Below, in pieces: positions 39,155-49,213 of a stretch of DNA of 64,000 nt (its first letter is position 1; each line of letters begins with the position of its first letter). A model generated the notes under the pieces. It saw only the letters and a list, made by a program, of their open reading frames with translations. It did no database searches and was not told the DNA's origin. This DNA is from Leucothrix pacifica (GTDB lineage: Bacteria; Pseudomonadota; Gammaproteobacteria; Thiotrichales; Thiotrichaceae): assembly GCF_003172875.1 (NCBI RefSeq), contig NZ_QGKM01000041.1, forward strand, positions 33,572-97,571, given 5' to 3'. The position numbers and the translations under genes are program-made.

Positions 39155-41326
39155 TTAGCTTTGTGGGGCGGGTGATTCATCGGGTAAAATCAGTCCCGGA
39201 GCCTCCTTGTTTTCATATTTAATATGAACATCACGTTGTGGGAATGGTATCTCAAAATGATGCTCTCTGAGCACGTCATCTATCACCCAGTTGTAGGCTG
39301 CTTTCACCCTACCAGGCCGTTTAGACCAGCCCGGTTTAATCCAGACAACCAGATCAAAGTTCAGAGCATTATCACCAAAACCGGATAGCCGTAATTGTGG
39401 ATAATGTTTGTCGATAATATTCAGTGTGTAAGGCTGCTTCAGCACAGCTTCTAAGACCACCTCACGTAAACGCTCCTTATCACAGCCGTAAGCTACTGTG
39501 AACGGTAACTTTATCCGTAAGTTCGAATCGGACATTGTCCAGTTTGTCACACTATTATTCACAAACTCTGAGTTGGGCACGATAATGTCGATATTACTAT
39601 TAGTCGTCACAACAGTACTGCGGATATTGATCTCCCTCACTTCACCAACAACCCCTGTCGGTAACTCTATATAATCGCCCACCTTCATACTACGCTCGAA
39701 CAGCAAAATAACCCCTGACACAAAGTTATTAATGATATTTTGCAGACCGAAACCAATACCGATACTGAGTGCACTGGCGACTAATGCCAATTTCGTCACA
39801 TCAATACCTAAACTCGAAAAGCCAACAAGCAGAGCAATACCGAGCAAGACAACACTAAAAATACGGCTCAACGTAGCCACGGAAGAGGCTTGCATCCCCT
39901 TAGTGGAGCGCTCTGAAACCTTTGTTACACCTTTGCGGAATAGACGAGCAATCAGCCATCCGACAAACATGATCAACAGAAAGTTTAGGACTCCGAATGA
40001 GTCGACAGGAGTATTGTTTATGCTAAAGAGTGGAACCACCATCCAGTCTTTAAACGTTTTCCAGCTATGGCGAATGGTGTCATCGGCTTTCTCAACCAAC
40101 ACCTCAGCGCCACGGGCACTCATCGACAGTTTGCTTTCAACGATGGCCATTAATAACTCAAAGTCTTTGGCAAAGCGATTTAATTCATCGAGTGATTTTT
40201 GGCTTCGCTCTACTAGTGCTGCACTGCTCAGGCTTGCGTCTTGTGTATTATCAGCGGATTTTTCGGCAACATCTCTGATGGACGCTAACAACTCTTCTTC
40301 CTGACGCACTCGGTCCTGAGCCGTATCCAACCATAGCTCCAAGGCTTTGAGAGAATCCTCAGCGGCTTTCTGATGTTCGCGAACAATATCCCGCTTCTCA
40401 TCACTCATCACCTGGTCGAATGAAGCAATATCGATAATGGTCTGGTTTGCGATTATTTTCCCTTGAGCCAACCTCAGCGCGGCCTCTCTGGCCAGAATAT
40501 TTTGCCCCAGTACGATGCGCTGAGTGCGTGCCTCATCGGTATCCGAACCAATAGTAAGTTCGTTTGTCTTAAGGCGTTCCAACTCACTGCGGTGACTCTC
40601 CGCAATCAACTCCTGTCTGGATATCTCGCGCTCAGCTTCAACCTTTGTTTCAGGTAATACTACCAAGCGCTCAATGTGCAGTGCTTCCTGTGTTTTGAGG
40701 TGTTCAATGGCACTTTGTTGATCCTTAAGCTGCTGATCCAAAACACTATTGTTTAGGCTCAACAATGCCTGACTGAGTTGTTTATTCAACCAATCCAAGC
40801 CTTCAAGCAGATTATTCTCACCGGAATTCTGCAAACGCTTATACACAATAGCAGCGGCCACCACTTCAGCTTTTTTACCCTGAAATTCCTCATCAAGCTG
40901 GGTCAGATTAGACTGCATGAGTTGCAACTCTGACTCTGCTTTTCGCCGCTCACTTACCAGTTGTTGCACTTCAGCCAGACTGTACTGCGCCTTCTCTTCG
41001 GCGACATCGATGGGTGTGATTGGCAGGGGCGTGGTTCGCTTTTGATAATACTGTGAAAACAGTTCAGACACTTGTTGTGCCAGTTCAGCGGTTGATTCCG
41101 GTTCTTTGATATAAGCCAGATCGGCTTGGGCATCGGTGACTTTTTGCTGCAATTGTCGGGTATCCGCTTTACTGAAAGCATCCCACCACGTCGCTTCCAG
41201 ACGCATCGGCCATGGTACTAAGACTGACTCTTCAGCCTCATCTTCTGCATAAACATTTGTACAAAGTAACAGTCCGCCAAGACCTACAATGAGCAAGTAG
41301 CGACAGACTGTTAACAATAATTTCAA
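39155..41326 (-). CDS. Large MscS-family mechanosensitive channel (MscK-like)
   Basis: Inner-membrane channel gated by membrane tension, protecting against osmotic downshock. The 723-residue protein has a signal peptide (cleavage near VYA-ED, residue 27), a long coiled-coil periplasmic region (about 60-400), a membrane segment near 450, and the MscS core: pore helix ASALSIGIGFGLQNIINNFV (about 540-560), GDYIELPTGVVGEVREINIR, and the C-terminal beta-barrel (about 570-700). Starts with TTG at 41326 with GGGGA upstream; no ATG is in a suitable place. It is 23 bp after ccmI and may be co-transcribed. Confidence 0.88.
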   Translation of the reverse strand: MKLLLTVCRYLLIVGLGGLLLCTNVYAEDEAEESVLVPWPMRLEATWWDAFSKADTRQLQQKVTDAQADLAYIKEPESTAELAQQVSELFSQYYQKRTTPLPITPIDVAEEKAQYSLAEVQQLVSERRKAESELQLMQSNLTQLDEEFQGKKAEVVAAAIVYKRLQNSGENNLLEGLDWLNKQLSQALLSLNNSVLDQQLKDQQSAIEHLKTQEALHIERLVVLPETKVEAEREISRQELIAESHRSELERLKTNELTIGSDTDEARTQRIVLGQNILAREAALRLAQGKIIANQTIIDIASFDQVMSDEKRDIVREHQKAAEDSLKALELWLDTAQDRVRQEEELLASIRDVAEKSADNTQDASLSSAALVERSQKSLDELNRFAKDFELLMAIVESKLSMSARGAEVLVEKADDTIRHSWKTFKDWMVVPLFSINNTPVDSFGVLNFLLIMFVGWLIARLFRKGVTKVSERSTKGMQASSVATLSRIFSVVLLGIALLVGFSSLGIDVTKLALVASALSIGIGFGLQNIINNFVSGVILLFERSMKVGDYIELPTGVVGEVREINIRSTVVTTNSNIDIIVPNSEFVNNSVTNWTMSDSNLRIKLPFTVAYGCDKERLREVVLEAVLKQPYTLNIIDKHYPQLRLSGFGDNALNFDLVVWIKPGWSKRPGRVKAAYNWVIDDVLREHHFEIPFPQRDVHIKYENKEAPGLILPDESPAPQS

Positions 41327-41349
41327 ATGCTTTCCCCAGCTAGATCAGC

Positions 41350-42690
41350 CTATTTTTTTAGAACGTTATTAATCAGCAAATTAACTTCATCGCCGTGTGA
41401 GACCTGTTCTTGCTCGACAAATAAATCACCATCTTGCCCAACGGCATTGCCACTTTTTGAGACCCGTGCTCCAACGATTACCGTGTCAAACATTGATAGT
41501 GTCATTTGGGGCATCATCGCCATCGAGTCATCCAATGTCACCGTTACGGGGAGGTCCTTTACCTGCAAACGACTCGCTGCAAGCGGCATAGGCGGCCCAC
41601 TTTGTGCTTTAGCATAAATAAACACGCTATCTTCCGGGGATGCCTGAGATTTAAACTCTTCACTCAAGCTCACGGACAGGGTTATTTTAGCACCAGCAGC
41701 AGACTTTTCTGTCGCAGTTTCTGCCTGCCCCTGACTAACAGCAATATCTTCTGCTGTTGGAGATTTTCGAGTCACTGCTTTCCCACTAGCCGTGGCCTGT
41801 CCATTAGCCGTGTCAGCAGACGCCGTTTCAGTCTTTTCATCGCCTGCCAGCTGAGCCTTCGCTCGTTTGATTAACACATCCAGCTGAACCTGCTCTTGTA
41901 GATTGTCATTCAGCAGAGGACGTAATATCTGCCAGCGATCCAACGCCTCCTGATATTGGCCATTTTGCTCCAAGGCCATTCCGGACAACCATAAAGCAGT
42001 GGTATTTTGAGGAGCTTTTGCCAATGCCTGATTAATCAAGGTTTCCGGACGACCGGCCATTTTACCCTGTTGCTTCATTGACAGAGCATCTGCCAGCATC
42101 AACATCACATCCGGCTCTTCCGGCTGTAATCGATACAAATTTTCATACGCCTCAATCGCGCCTTCAAAACGCTGCATCATCATATATGAACGACCTAACA
42201 TGTACCATCCCTGTTCATTATCAGGGTTCTTACGCAATTTATCGTGCAAGCTGGTCACGAGCTTATCGATATCAGGTTTGCCATCAGCCGTTAACGGCAC
42301 TTCCGGTTTGGCATTCTCTAGCGCAAGCTGTTGGGCATTTGGTGTCCCTAAATACAGATATAAAGCAACCGCCGAAATAGGCACAAACAAAGCCAGAAAG
42401 CCTGCACTTAACCAAGATGAAGAACTTGTTTTAGGCCGCTCGACAGACTCGCTCTGACCACTCACGTCTAGCAATAAAGATTGCTCCAGTTCTTCGCGGC
42501 GCTGACTATACTGCTCACTTTCAACCTCACCGCGCTCAAAGCTTCCCTCAAGCTCAGTGAGTTGCTCGCGAACAATCTGAATATTCTGCTCTTTTCGGTC
42601 GTCAACAACCTCATCAGCTGTGCGAAATAAGGGCAATACCAAGTAGGCCACTGCCACCAGCGACAATGCCGCAATAAAAAACCAAAGCAT
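41350..42690 (-). CDS. ccmI: Cytochrome c maturation protein CcmI
   Basis: Chaperone that delivers apocytochrome c to the haem ligation complex. The 446-residue product has two N-terminal membrane helices (about 2-22 and 95-117) separated by a cytoplasmic loop with a leucine-rich helix, a TPR region (about 150-265; NEQGWYMLGRSYMMMQRFEG), a low-complexity linker rich in Ala/Thr, and a C-terminal beta domain. This long fused form is typical of gammaproteobacteria. Last gene of the ccm operon, 10 bp after ccmH. Confidence 0.92.
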   Translation of the reverse strand: MLWFFIAALSLVAVAYLVLPLFRTADEVVDDRKEQNIQIVREQLTELEGSFERGEVESEQYSQRREELEQSLLLDVSGQSESVERPKTSSSSWLSAGFLALFVPISAVALYLYLGTPNAQQLALENAKPEVPLTADGKPDIDKLVTSLHDKLRKNPDNEQGWYMLGRSYMMMQRFEGAIEAYENLYRLQPEEPDVMLMLADALSMKQQGKMAGRPETLINQALAKAPQNTTALWLSGMALEQNGQYQEALDRWQILRPLLNDNLQEQVQLDVLIKRAKAQLAGDEKTETASADTANGQATASGKAVTRKSPTAEDIAVSQGQAETATEKSAAGAKITLSVSLSEEFKSQASPEDSVFIYAKAQSGPPMPLAASRLQVKDLPVTVTLDDSMAMMPQMTLSMFDTVIVGARVSKSGNAVGQDGDLFVEQEQVSHGDEVNLLINNVLKK

Positions 42691-42700
42691 GATTTATCCT

Positions 42701-43171
42701 TTATTTGTGCTTATCAAGCAGATCACGAACGGTTTCTCGTTGTGCATCGCTGAGTGTTGTTTCTGAGGGTTTGACGGATTGCGAACGCACCCAGCGTGTC
42801 ACCAACCATAATGTCAGTAATAAAAACACCACTGGTCCAAGCCATAGCAACAATGTTTTTAACTGAAATGCCGGACGGTACAAAACGAAATCACCATATC
42901 GCGTCACCATATAATCGATGACATCTTTGCGGTCCCTACCCTCTTCAACCATGTCGTAGACTTGTGAACGAAGATCTTTTGCCAAATCGGCATCTGAGCC
43001 GGCAAGGTTTTGATTTTGGCAGACCAAACAACGTAACTCTTCAATCAGTCCGTTATAAGTCTCTTCGGCTTCTGCTGATTTAAAGGTCAAAATATCCGTT
43101 TCAGCTTGAACGGTAACCAACCCAGCCGTTAACGTTAGTCCCAAACACAGAGACAGAAAAAAGCGCTTCAT
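42701..43171 (-). CDS. ccmH: Cytochrome c maturation protein CcmH
   Basis: Thiol oxidoreductase that keeps apocytochrome CxxCH cysteines reduced for haem attachment. The 156-residue product has a signal peptide (about 1-23), the active site LRCLVCQNQNLAGSDADLA (about 47-65) and one membrane helix (about 104-125). It is the short form, consistent with a separate ccmI. Start overlaps the ccmG stop by 1 bp. Confidence 0.94.
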   Translation of the reverse strand: MKRFFLSLCLGLTLTAGLVTVQAETDILTFKSAEAEETYNGLIEELRCLVCQNQNLAGSDADLAKDLRSQVYDMVEEGRDRKDVIDYMVTRYGDFVLYRPAFQLKTLLLWLGPVVFLLLTLWLVTRWVRSQSVKPSETTLSDAQRETVRDLLDKHK

Positions 43172-43707
43172 CAGACTTTTTCCTCACGTAGTTTTAACAC
43201 TAATGGCAGCAAGGTATCGCGCACAGTCTCTTGATAGACAGGCCCTGTCACCTTGTGGCGAACGATACCTTTTTTATCCACCACAAAGGTTTCCGGCACA
43301 CCATACACGCCCAGATCGATACCGACCTTGCCATCATAGTCTACTGCGATATGTTGATATGGATTGCCTAATGCACCCAGCCACTTCTTAGCATTGTCAG
43401 GTTCATCTTTATAATTCAGCCCAAGCACCATCACTTTCTCAGCGTTGATAAAGTTGCTCAGTACTTCATGCTCAGCACGACAAGACACACACCATGAAGC
43501 AAAAACGTTCAGCATCCATACCTCGCCTTTAAGGTCAGCTGGCGCAATGCTTTCACCATCTTTCATCAACTCCGGCAACCTAAACTCAGGCACGGCTTTA
43601 CCGATAAATGGTGATGGAACTTCACGTGGCTTTAAGCCCAGACCAATTCCCAAAAACACCACTAGCACAGCAAATATAATCAGTGGAATTAATGCACCTT
43701 TTTTCAT
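43171..43707 (-). CDS. ccmG: Periplasmic thioredoxin CcmG/DsbE
   Basis: Membrane-anchored thioredoxin-fold protein that reduces apocytochrome or CcmH. The 178-residue protein has an N-terminal anchor (about 7-26) and the active site ASWCVSCRAEH (about 70-80). The common motif is WCPTC; here it is WCVSC. VYGVPETFVVDKKG (about 134-147) carries the cis-Pro loop. Overlaps ccmF by 4 bp. Confidence 0.94.
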   Translation of the reverse strand: MKKGALIPLIIFAVLVVFLGIGLGLKPREVPSPFIGKAVPEFRLPELMKDGESIAPADLKGEVWMLNVFASWCVSCRAEHEVLSNFINAEKVMVLGLNYKDEPDNAKKWLGALGNPYQHIAVDYDGKVGIDLGVYGVPETFVVDKKGIVRHKVTGPVYQETVRDTLLPLVLKLREEKV

Positions 43708-45692
43708 GCCACAGCCTCATTTGCTGGTGCAACTGCACCCTTATCTGCTTTTTCATCGGTTACAACTGGCTTTGCAGCACGTCGTCTTACCAAACGATAA
43801 CGTCTATCAAAGGCTGCTAAAAAGCCTCCCAGACTCATAATGGCAGCACCCATCCAAATCCAGCTCACAACGGGTTTATGATATAGCCGCACACTCCATG
43901 CATTTCCACCCAAAGGCTCACCGAGCGCAATAAATAAGTCACGGAAGAATCCACCGTCAATACCTGCTTCAGTCATTGGCATTGTTCCTTGACCATAGTT
44001 ACGCTTTTCAGGGTACAAGGTACTGATTTCTTTGCCATCTCGTGTAATCAATACCTCACCGCGCTGTGCAATATAGTTCGGCCCTTTGACTTCTTTCACA
44101 CCATTAAACGTGAACTGGTAGCCACTCATTTCGTAGCTTTGCCCATTCTCCAAACGCACGTCTTTTTCAGTACTGTACATTGAGGTCAGACTGATACCTG
44201 CCACGGTCACTGCCATTCCGATATGACCCAGTGCCGCACCCCATGTTGCTAATGGTAATTTGAAAGGTGACTTACCCTGCTCTTGTACCCACAGCAAAGC
44301 CGCTAAGCTCACCCAAGACGCCATAAACACCCCGATAGCCGCTTTAAAGGTAAAGCTTTCCATAAACAGTATTGGTACTAAGAAAGCAATCAGCAGGGCA
44401 AGTAGCAACAACCAGCGTACTTTAGCAAATACTCGCTCCGGCTTATCCTTTTTCCAGCGTAGGAACAAGCCAAAGCCCATGGTGACAAACAAGACAACTG
44501 ATAATGGCAGCGCGATGGTATTAAAGTATGGAGGACCAACAGAGATTTTGCCCATGCCTAATGCATCTATAAACAGCGGGTATAGAGTCCCCAGCAGCAC
44601 GGTCGCTGTCATCGCAATCAAAGCAATATTATTGATTAACAAGCCCATCTCGCGGGAAACCACTTCAAATGTTCCTGTAGAGCGAAGTTGTGGTGCTCTT
44701 ACCGCAAATAACAGTAGCGAAGAACCAACCACCAGAATCAGGAAGATCAGGATAAACAGACCACGCTCCGGATCACTGGCGAAGGCATGCACTGATGTTA
44801 AAACACCAGAACGCACCAGAAAGGTACCTAACAAACTGAGAGAGAAGGCAAATATCGCTAACAATACAGTCCAGGACTTAAAGGCAGCACGCTTCTCAGA
44901 AACCGCTAAAGAGTGAATCAAGGCAGTACCGACTAACCAAGGCATCAGGGAGGCATTTTCGACCGGATCCCAGAACCACCAGCCGCCCCAGCCTAATTCG
45001 TAATAAGCCCACCAACTACCTAGTGCAATACCAATCGTTAGGAATACCCATGCCACATTAGTCCAAGGACGCGCCCATCGTGCCCACGCCGCATCCAACT
45101 TGCCACCTAACATCGCAGCAATAGCAAATGCGAAAGCAACAGAGAAGCCCACATATCCCATATACAACATGGGTGGGTGAATCGCCAAACCTGGGTCTTG
45201 CAGTAGTGGATTTAGTGTTTTGCCTTGCTCAGGTATCGGAAATAAGCGCTCGAAAGGATTTGAGGTCAACAGCATGAACAACAAGAATCCAACACCGATC
45301 ATGCCCATCACACTAATGACACGTGCCAGCATGACTGCGGAGATACCTTTGCTGAAGAAAGATACCAAGCCAGCCCATACACCTAAAATAAGCGCCCACA
45401 GCAGCAGAGAGCCTTCATGCGCTCCCCAGACAGCCGACACTTTATAGATCGTCGGCATAAAAGTATTAGAATTATTCGCTACATAACGAACAGAAAAATC
45501 GCTTTCTAAAAATGAAATCAGCAAGCAAACAAAGGAAATTGCCAGAAACAGCAACTGTGCACGTGCCGTCGGCTTCGCCATGGCAACCCACTGTGCATTA
45601 TTGGTAGCTGCTCCCAAAATAGGAAACACCGATTGAACGATCGCAACAACCAGCGCGAGTACTAAGGCAAAATGCCCTATTTCAGGGATCAT
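43704..45692 (-). CDS. ccmF: Haem lyase subunit CcmF
   Basis: Large membrane protein of the haem-apocytochrome ligation complex. The 662-residue product has about 15 membrane segments, the WWD haem-handling motif in GWGGWWFWDPVENASLMPWL (about 230-250) and conserved His residues in the flanking loops (for example WGAHEGSLLLW at about 89). C-terminal tail ends in a hydrophilic Ala/Lys-rich stretch. Start overlaps the ccmE stop (TAATG). Confidence 0.95.
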   Translation of the reverse strand: MIPEIGHFALVLALVVAIVQSVFPILGAATNNAQWVAMAKPTARAQLLFLAISFVCLLISFLESDFSVRYVANNSNTFMPTIYKVSAVWGAHEGSLLLWALILGVWAGLVSFFSKGISAVMLARVISVMGMIGVGFLLFMLLTSNPFERLFPIPEQGKTLNPLLQDPGLAIHPPMLYMGYVGFSVAFAFAIAAMLGGKLDAAWARWARPWTNVAWVFLTIGIALGSWWAYYELGWGGWWFWDPVENASLMPWLVGTALIHSLAVSEKRAAFKSWTVLLAIFAFSLSLLGTFLVRSGVLTSVHAFASDPERGLFILIFLILVVGSSLLLFAVRAPQLRSTGTFEVVSREMGLLINNIALIAMTATVLLGTLYPLFIDALGMGKISVGPPYFNTIALPLSVVLFVTMGFGLFLRWKKDKPERVFAKVRWLLLLALLIAFLVPILFMESFTFKAAIGVFMASWVSLAALLWVQEQGKSPFKLPLATWGAALGHIGMAVTVAGISLTSMYSTEKDVRLENGQSYEMSGYQFTFNGVKEVKGPNYIAQRGEVLITRDGKEISTLYPEKRNYGQGTMPMTEAGIDGGFFRDLFIALGEPLGGNAWSVRLYHKPVVSWIWMGAAIMSLGGFLAAFDRRYRLVRRRAAKPVVTDEKADKGAVAPANEAVA

Positions 45693-46165
45693 TAGTATTT
45701 CACCTCAGTCTTAGTTGGGCTAGCTGCATCCGTTTTTGGGGCATGTTCTTTAGCCAGTACATCCGCAAGCTCAGGCGGCATATATTCTGCATCGTGCTTT
45801 GCCAACACCTCTTCCGCGATAAACTCATTGTTCTCAGTCAGCTTACCTTTAACCACAGCACTTTGTTCTTCTTTGAATAAGTCAGGCAGAATCTTATCGT
45901 ACTTAACTGTCACTTCATTGCCTCGGTTATCCGTCACCACAAAGCTGAGATCCAGTGATGTATCACTACGAATTAAACTACCCTTTTTCACCAAACCACC
46001 AATTCTGATTAAGCGGTCTTTAGGGGCTTCACCTGCCCACACCGCCTCGGGGGCATACAAATAAGCCAGGTTGCTCTTCATAGCTTGCGTGATCATTGCT
46101 GATGCTGCGCCAACAGCGCACAAGCCGATGATGATAAAAACAATTCGTTTATGTCTTGCGGTCAT
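45692..46165 (-). CDS. ccmE: Haem chaperone CcmE
   Basis: Periplasmic carrier that binds haem covalently through a His before handing it to CcmF. The 157-residue product has an N-terminal anchor (about 7-27), the OB-fold core with RIGGLVKKGS (about 50-59), and LAKHDAEYMPPE (about 122-133) containing the haem-binding His and conserved Tyr. Overlaps ccmD by 4 bp. Confidence 0.95.
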   Translation of the reverse strand: MTARHKRIVFIIIGLCAVGAASAMITQAMKSNLAYLYAPEAVWAGEAPKDRLIRIGGLVKKGSLIRSDTSLDLSFVVTDNRGNEVTVKYDKILPDLFKEEQSAVVKGKLTENNEFIAEEVLAKHDAEYMPPELADVLAKEHAPKTDAASPTKTEVKY

Positions 46166-46341
46166 GATTGATTCTCTTTTGATCTCGCGGATTCACGGCG
46201 GATCTGACGTTGAATATGTTTAACGATACTTTTGTGCTGCATATGCAGATAGATAGGCTCCAGTAACATCAAAAATAATGCGAAGCCCATCGATGACCAC
46301 ACATAGAAGCCGTAACCACCCATGGCGAAAAATTCTTTCAT
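46162..46341 (-). CDS. ccmD: Small haem-export accessory protein CcmD
   Basis: A 59-residue single-span membrane protein that helps release holo-CcmE from the CcmABC complex. Translation gives MKEFFAMGGYGFYVWSSMGF followed by a hydrophobic span and a basic tail with HIQRQIRRE, as in known CcmD. It overlaps ccmC by 4 bp (ATGA at 46338-46341) and ccmE by 4 bp, so the operon is unbroken here. Confidence 0.93.
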   Translation of the reverse strand: MKEFFAMGGYGFYVWSSMGFALFLMLLEPIYLHMQHKSIVKHIQRQIRRESARSKENQS

Positions 46342-47078
46342 TGCATTTCCTCGAGTCTGGCAACCCAGCTAGTATGGCTTTCTCTTCTCAAAATGATGTT
46401 ACGAACACGCATTAAAATCACTGTGAAGCAGTACATCCAAAAACCCAACGTCGTGACCAGCATGCCAATCAAAATATTGGATTCCACTCGCTCTAGTGAA
46501 GACTCCTGATGCAAGGAAGCACACTCATTTGGGTTCGGGCAATTAATGGAGTAATAAATCACTGGCACTATCGCCAAACCGACCATGGCTAATACTGCAG
46601 AAGCACGATCCGAACGTCGGGTATCTTCGATGGAAGATTGTAGCGCTAAATAGCCGATATATAAAAATAACAGAATAAGCTGTGTGGTCATTCGGGGATC
46701 CCAATCCCACCAGGTTCCCCAACTGGTTTGTCCCCAAAATGCACCAGTCCACAGAGATATGGCGGTCATAATTCCACCCGTTACGGCAGTTGCGGACGCC
46801 ATCATATAGGAGACACGTGTGTTAAAGATCAAGCCGAGCACCGCCCAGGCGACCATAACCACGTACAGCCACATAGCCATCCATGCACTAGACACATGGA
46901 CGTAGATAATTTTGTAATATTGTTTTTGATCACTCAGCACTTCTGGTGTTTGGAAAAAGCCCCAATACAGGCCACCCAGGGTCAGTACAATTGCCAATGT
47001 CATAAACACAGGAACCATCTTTCCTGCCAGAGGATAAAAGCTGGATGGTGCTGAGTATTTAAACCAATTTATAGCCAT
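46338..47078 (-). CDS. ccmC: Haem transporter subunit CcmC
   Basis: Membrane protein that loads haem onto CcmE. The 246-residue product has six membrane segments and the WWD motif WGTWWDWDPRMTTQLILLFL, flanked by conserved His residues (KIIYVHVSSAWMAM). The start is taken at ATG 47078 (MAINWFKYSAP), 14 bp after ccmB; the longer in-frame start at 47132 would overlap ccmB and add an atypical leader. Confidence 0.94.
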   Translation of the reverse strand: MAINWFKYSAPSSFYPLAGKMVPVFMTLAIVLTLGGLYWGFFQTPEVLSDQKQYYKIIYVHVSSAWMAMWLYVVMVAWAVLGLIFNTRVSYMMASATAVTGGIMTAISLWTGAFWGQTSWGTWWDWDPRMTTQLILLFLYIGYLALQSSIEDTRRSDRASAVLAMVGLAIVPVIYYSINCPNPNECASLHQESSLERVESNILIGMLVTTLGFWMYCFTVILMRVRNIILRRESHTSWVARLEEMQ

Positions 47079-47092
47079 AGAGGTCTGTAATC

Positions 47093-47764
47093 CTATTCCA
47101 CCGAAATACGCAATGCCGCTGCGGTAGCCCACGGCGCGAAAACCAATGCCAGCAGCAAAAACGCTGACAACAATAAATAGTATGCCTGTAATGGAACGTC
47201 ACCTTGCATACTCGCAGAGATTGCTCCGGCACCATATACCAATACCGGTATATACAGCGGTAATACCAGTAAAGAGATCAATACGCCACCGCCGCGCAAT
47301 CCTAGTGTCAATGCTGCGCCAATTGCACCAATCATACTTAACACCGGTGTCCCAATCAGTAGCACCAGCATCAAGGTGCCAATCGTCGGGAGTGACAGAT
47401 GATATTGCAAGCCTGCCAATGGTGCGATCAATACCAAAGGTAATCCCGTCAGCAACCAGTGTGCGATGACTTTGGCAAATACCAACACCGACAGCGGCTG
47501 AGGCGTCATTAGCATTTGCTCTAAGGTACCGTCAGCAAAGTCATTAGCAAAGATACGTTCCAGCGCCAAAGTAGATGCAAGCAATGCTGCTACCCATACC
47601 ACTCCCGGTGCAATTTTACGTAACGTATCTGCTTCAAAACCTACGCCCAGCGGGAAAATACTGATAACAATGACGAAGAAGAACAGCACCGTAAAGACAT
47701 CACTTTTGCGACGAAGGGCCAACATCAGATCTCGCTTCAACAGCGTTAAAAATGATTTAAACAT
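47093..47764 (-). CDS. ccmB: ABC transporter permease CcmB
   Basis: Membrane subunit of the CcmAB transporter that powers release of haem-loaded CcmE. The 223-residue product has six membrane segments, starts with LLKRDLMLALRRKSDV (about 8-23) and has FANDFADGTLEQMLMTPQPL (about 72-91), diagnostic for CcmB. Overlaps ccmA by 8 bp. Confidence 0.94.
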   Translation of the reverse strand: MFKSFLTLLKRDLMLALRRKSDVFTVLFFFVIVISIFPLGVGFEADTLRKIAPGVVWVAALLASTLALERIFANDFADGTLEQMLMTPQPLSVLVFAKVIAHWLLTGLPLVLIAPLAGLQYHLSLPTIGTLMLVLLIGTPVLSMIGAIGAALTLGLRGGGVLISLLVLPLYIPVLVYGAGAISASMQGDVPLQAYYLLLSAFLLLALVFAPWATAAALRISVE

Positions 47765-48383
47765 AACGATCCAATGATAGCCGCTGCATTTTTGTTTCAG
47801 GTAAAGGCACTGCCTGATGCGTTGTGAGTATCACCATGCCGCCATCCTGCACATGCTGGACAATGATCGATTGCAATAATTCCACGGCTGCCACGTCAAG
47901 GGCTACAAATGGCTCATCCAACACCCATAATGGGGCTTCATTAATAAGTAAACGGCTCAGTGCAACTCGTCGCTTTTGACCCTGAGACAGTTTTCGGACC
48001 GGTACATCTTCGTAGCCTGCCAGTCCCATTTTTGCCAATGCTATTTCAATCACTTCCTCTGAAACATTCTGCCCAACCAAGCGGGATAATACCTGCAAAT
48101 TTTCAAGGGGATTGAGATCTAGTTTTAGCGCATTTTGGTGACCTAGATAAAATAACTCCCGATAGTAAACTTCCGGTGTTTTTCTTATCGACTCGCCACG
48201 CCACAATATCTCGCCTTCATCCGCCATGAATAAACCACATAGCGTCCGTAATAGTGTCGTTTTTCCACTGCCATTTTTGCCTTCGAGCCGCAGTAGCTGG
48301 CCTGCCTGCAACTCCAGAGACAAGTCCTGAAACAGGCACAAATCACCGCGGCTGCATTGCAACTGTTTTACGGATAACGTCAC
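47757..48383 (-). CDS. ccmA: ABC transporter ATPase CcmA
   Basis: ATPase of the CcmAB system. The 208-residue product has Walker A EGKNGSGKTTLLRTL (about 34-48), the signature LSQGQKRRVALSRLL (about 132-146), Walker B APLWVLDEPFVALD (about 150-163) and the switch His in ILTTHQA. Starts with GTG at 48383 and no strong ribosome-binding site. First gene of the ccm operon; the promoter should lie in 48384-48565, shared with the divergent lipoprotein gene. Confidence 0.94.
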   Translation of the reverse strand: MTLSVKQLQCSRGDLCLFQDLSLELQAGQLLRLEGKNGSGKTTLLRTLCGLFMADEGEILWRGESIRKTPEVYYRELFYLGHQNALKLDLNPLENLQVLSRLVGQNVSEEVIEIALAKMGLAGYEDVPVRKLSQGQKRRVALSRLLINEAPLWVLDEPFVALDVAAVELLQSIIVQHVQDGGMVILTTHQAVPLPETKMQRLSLDRYV

Positions 48384-48565
48384 GATTGATACTTCGACAG
48401 TAGATAAAGAGTGCGATTATATAAGAAGCACCGTTGTAATGAAATGCGTGGTCTCATTGCGAAATATTCCATATTAGTTTAGGCAATAGTCGCCTGATGC
48501 TTGAAATTGGTAGGGACAGAACCATATAGTATCGGCAATTCTAAATTTAATTAACGGACGAAGTC

Positions 48566-49210
48566 ATGATACACATCAAAAAAGCGGTTTCTTATTCAAT
48601 GGTTGGAAGTCTGGGACTCACTGTAGTTGCGGGTCTTCAGGGCTGCGCGCCAGATGTGCCAGAGCAGCCGGCTCAACAGCCACAAACTCAACAAGAAATC
48701 GCACAACTTGAACAAGACCTCCAAACCCAGAATTACTTTTTGGTGATTGAGCAAATCTCAGCGAACCCGGACAAGTATGAGCTGGCTGAGCGTCACCAAA
48801 CATCAGGCCCAACCCGTGCCGTGTTAAAAACTATGGACGGTAACGAAAAGATTCTTAGCAACGAAGAATTAACCGCGCTGGCAAAAGCAGAAGCTGAAAA
48901 AGTAGAAGCCGGCACATCAGAACTGACTAAAGAACCAACCGCGAGTGCGGGTGGTGGTTTAGGTCTGGGAGAAATGATTCTGGCCAGTGCTGCTGGCTCT
49001 CTAATCGGTGGAATGATCGCTAATAAGCTAGCCAATAACGCAAACGCAAAAGCGCGGACCAGTGCGAGCACACGTCCGGCAGCAACTGTTTCAAGTGCCA
49101 ATCAGCGCGCGCGCTCAGCACCCAAAGCGTCAGCTAAACCACGCACTGGGTTTGGTGGTGGTACTCGCAGCACCTCATCAAGTTCACGTACCGGCTCTTT
49201 CGGAGGTTAA
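48566..49210 (+). CDS. YgiB-like (DUF1190-type) lipoprotein with Gly-Gly C-terminus
   Basis: Predicted envelope lipoprotein, 214 residues, partner of the ATP-grasp gene that follows 3 bp later. The lipobox is near residues 24-27 (LQGC). A Gln-rich N-terminal helix, a folded middle (about 55-90), a glycine-rich hydrophobic segment (about 130-158, GGGLGLGEMILASAAGSLIG) and a Ser/Arg/Gly-rich tail ending in SFGG follow. The pairing and tail resemble Escherichia coli YgiB-YgiC. Function is unknown; the tail as a ligation substrate is inference. Confidence 0.7.
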   Translation: MIHIKKAVSYSMVGSLGLTVVAGLQGCAPDVPEQPAQQPQTQQEIAQLEQDLQTQNYFLVIEQISANPDKYELAERHQTSGPTRAVLKTMDGNEKILSNEELTALAKAEAEKVEAGTSELTKEPTASAGGGLGLGEMILASAAGSLIGGMIANKLANNANAKARTSASTRPAATVSSANQRARSAPKASAKPRTGFGGGTRSTSSSSRTGSFGG

Positions 49211-49213
49211 TCT

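Noticed and set aside
43704..45692. Plus-strand frames of up to 218 codons opposite ccmF
   Set aside because: ccmF has clear motifs and operon context; the antisense frames have no start signal or domain.
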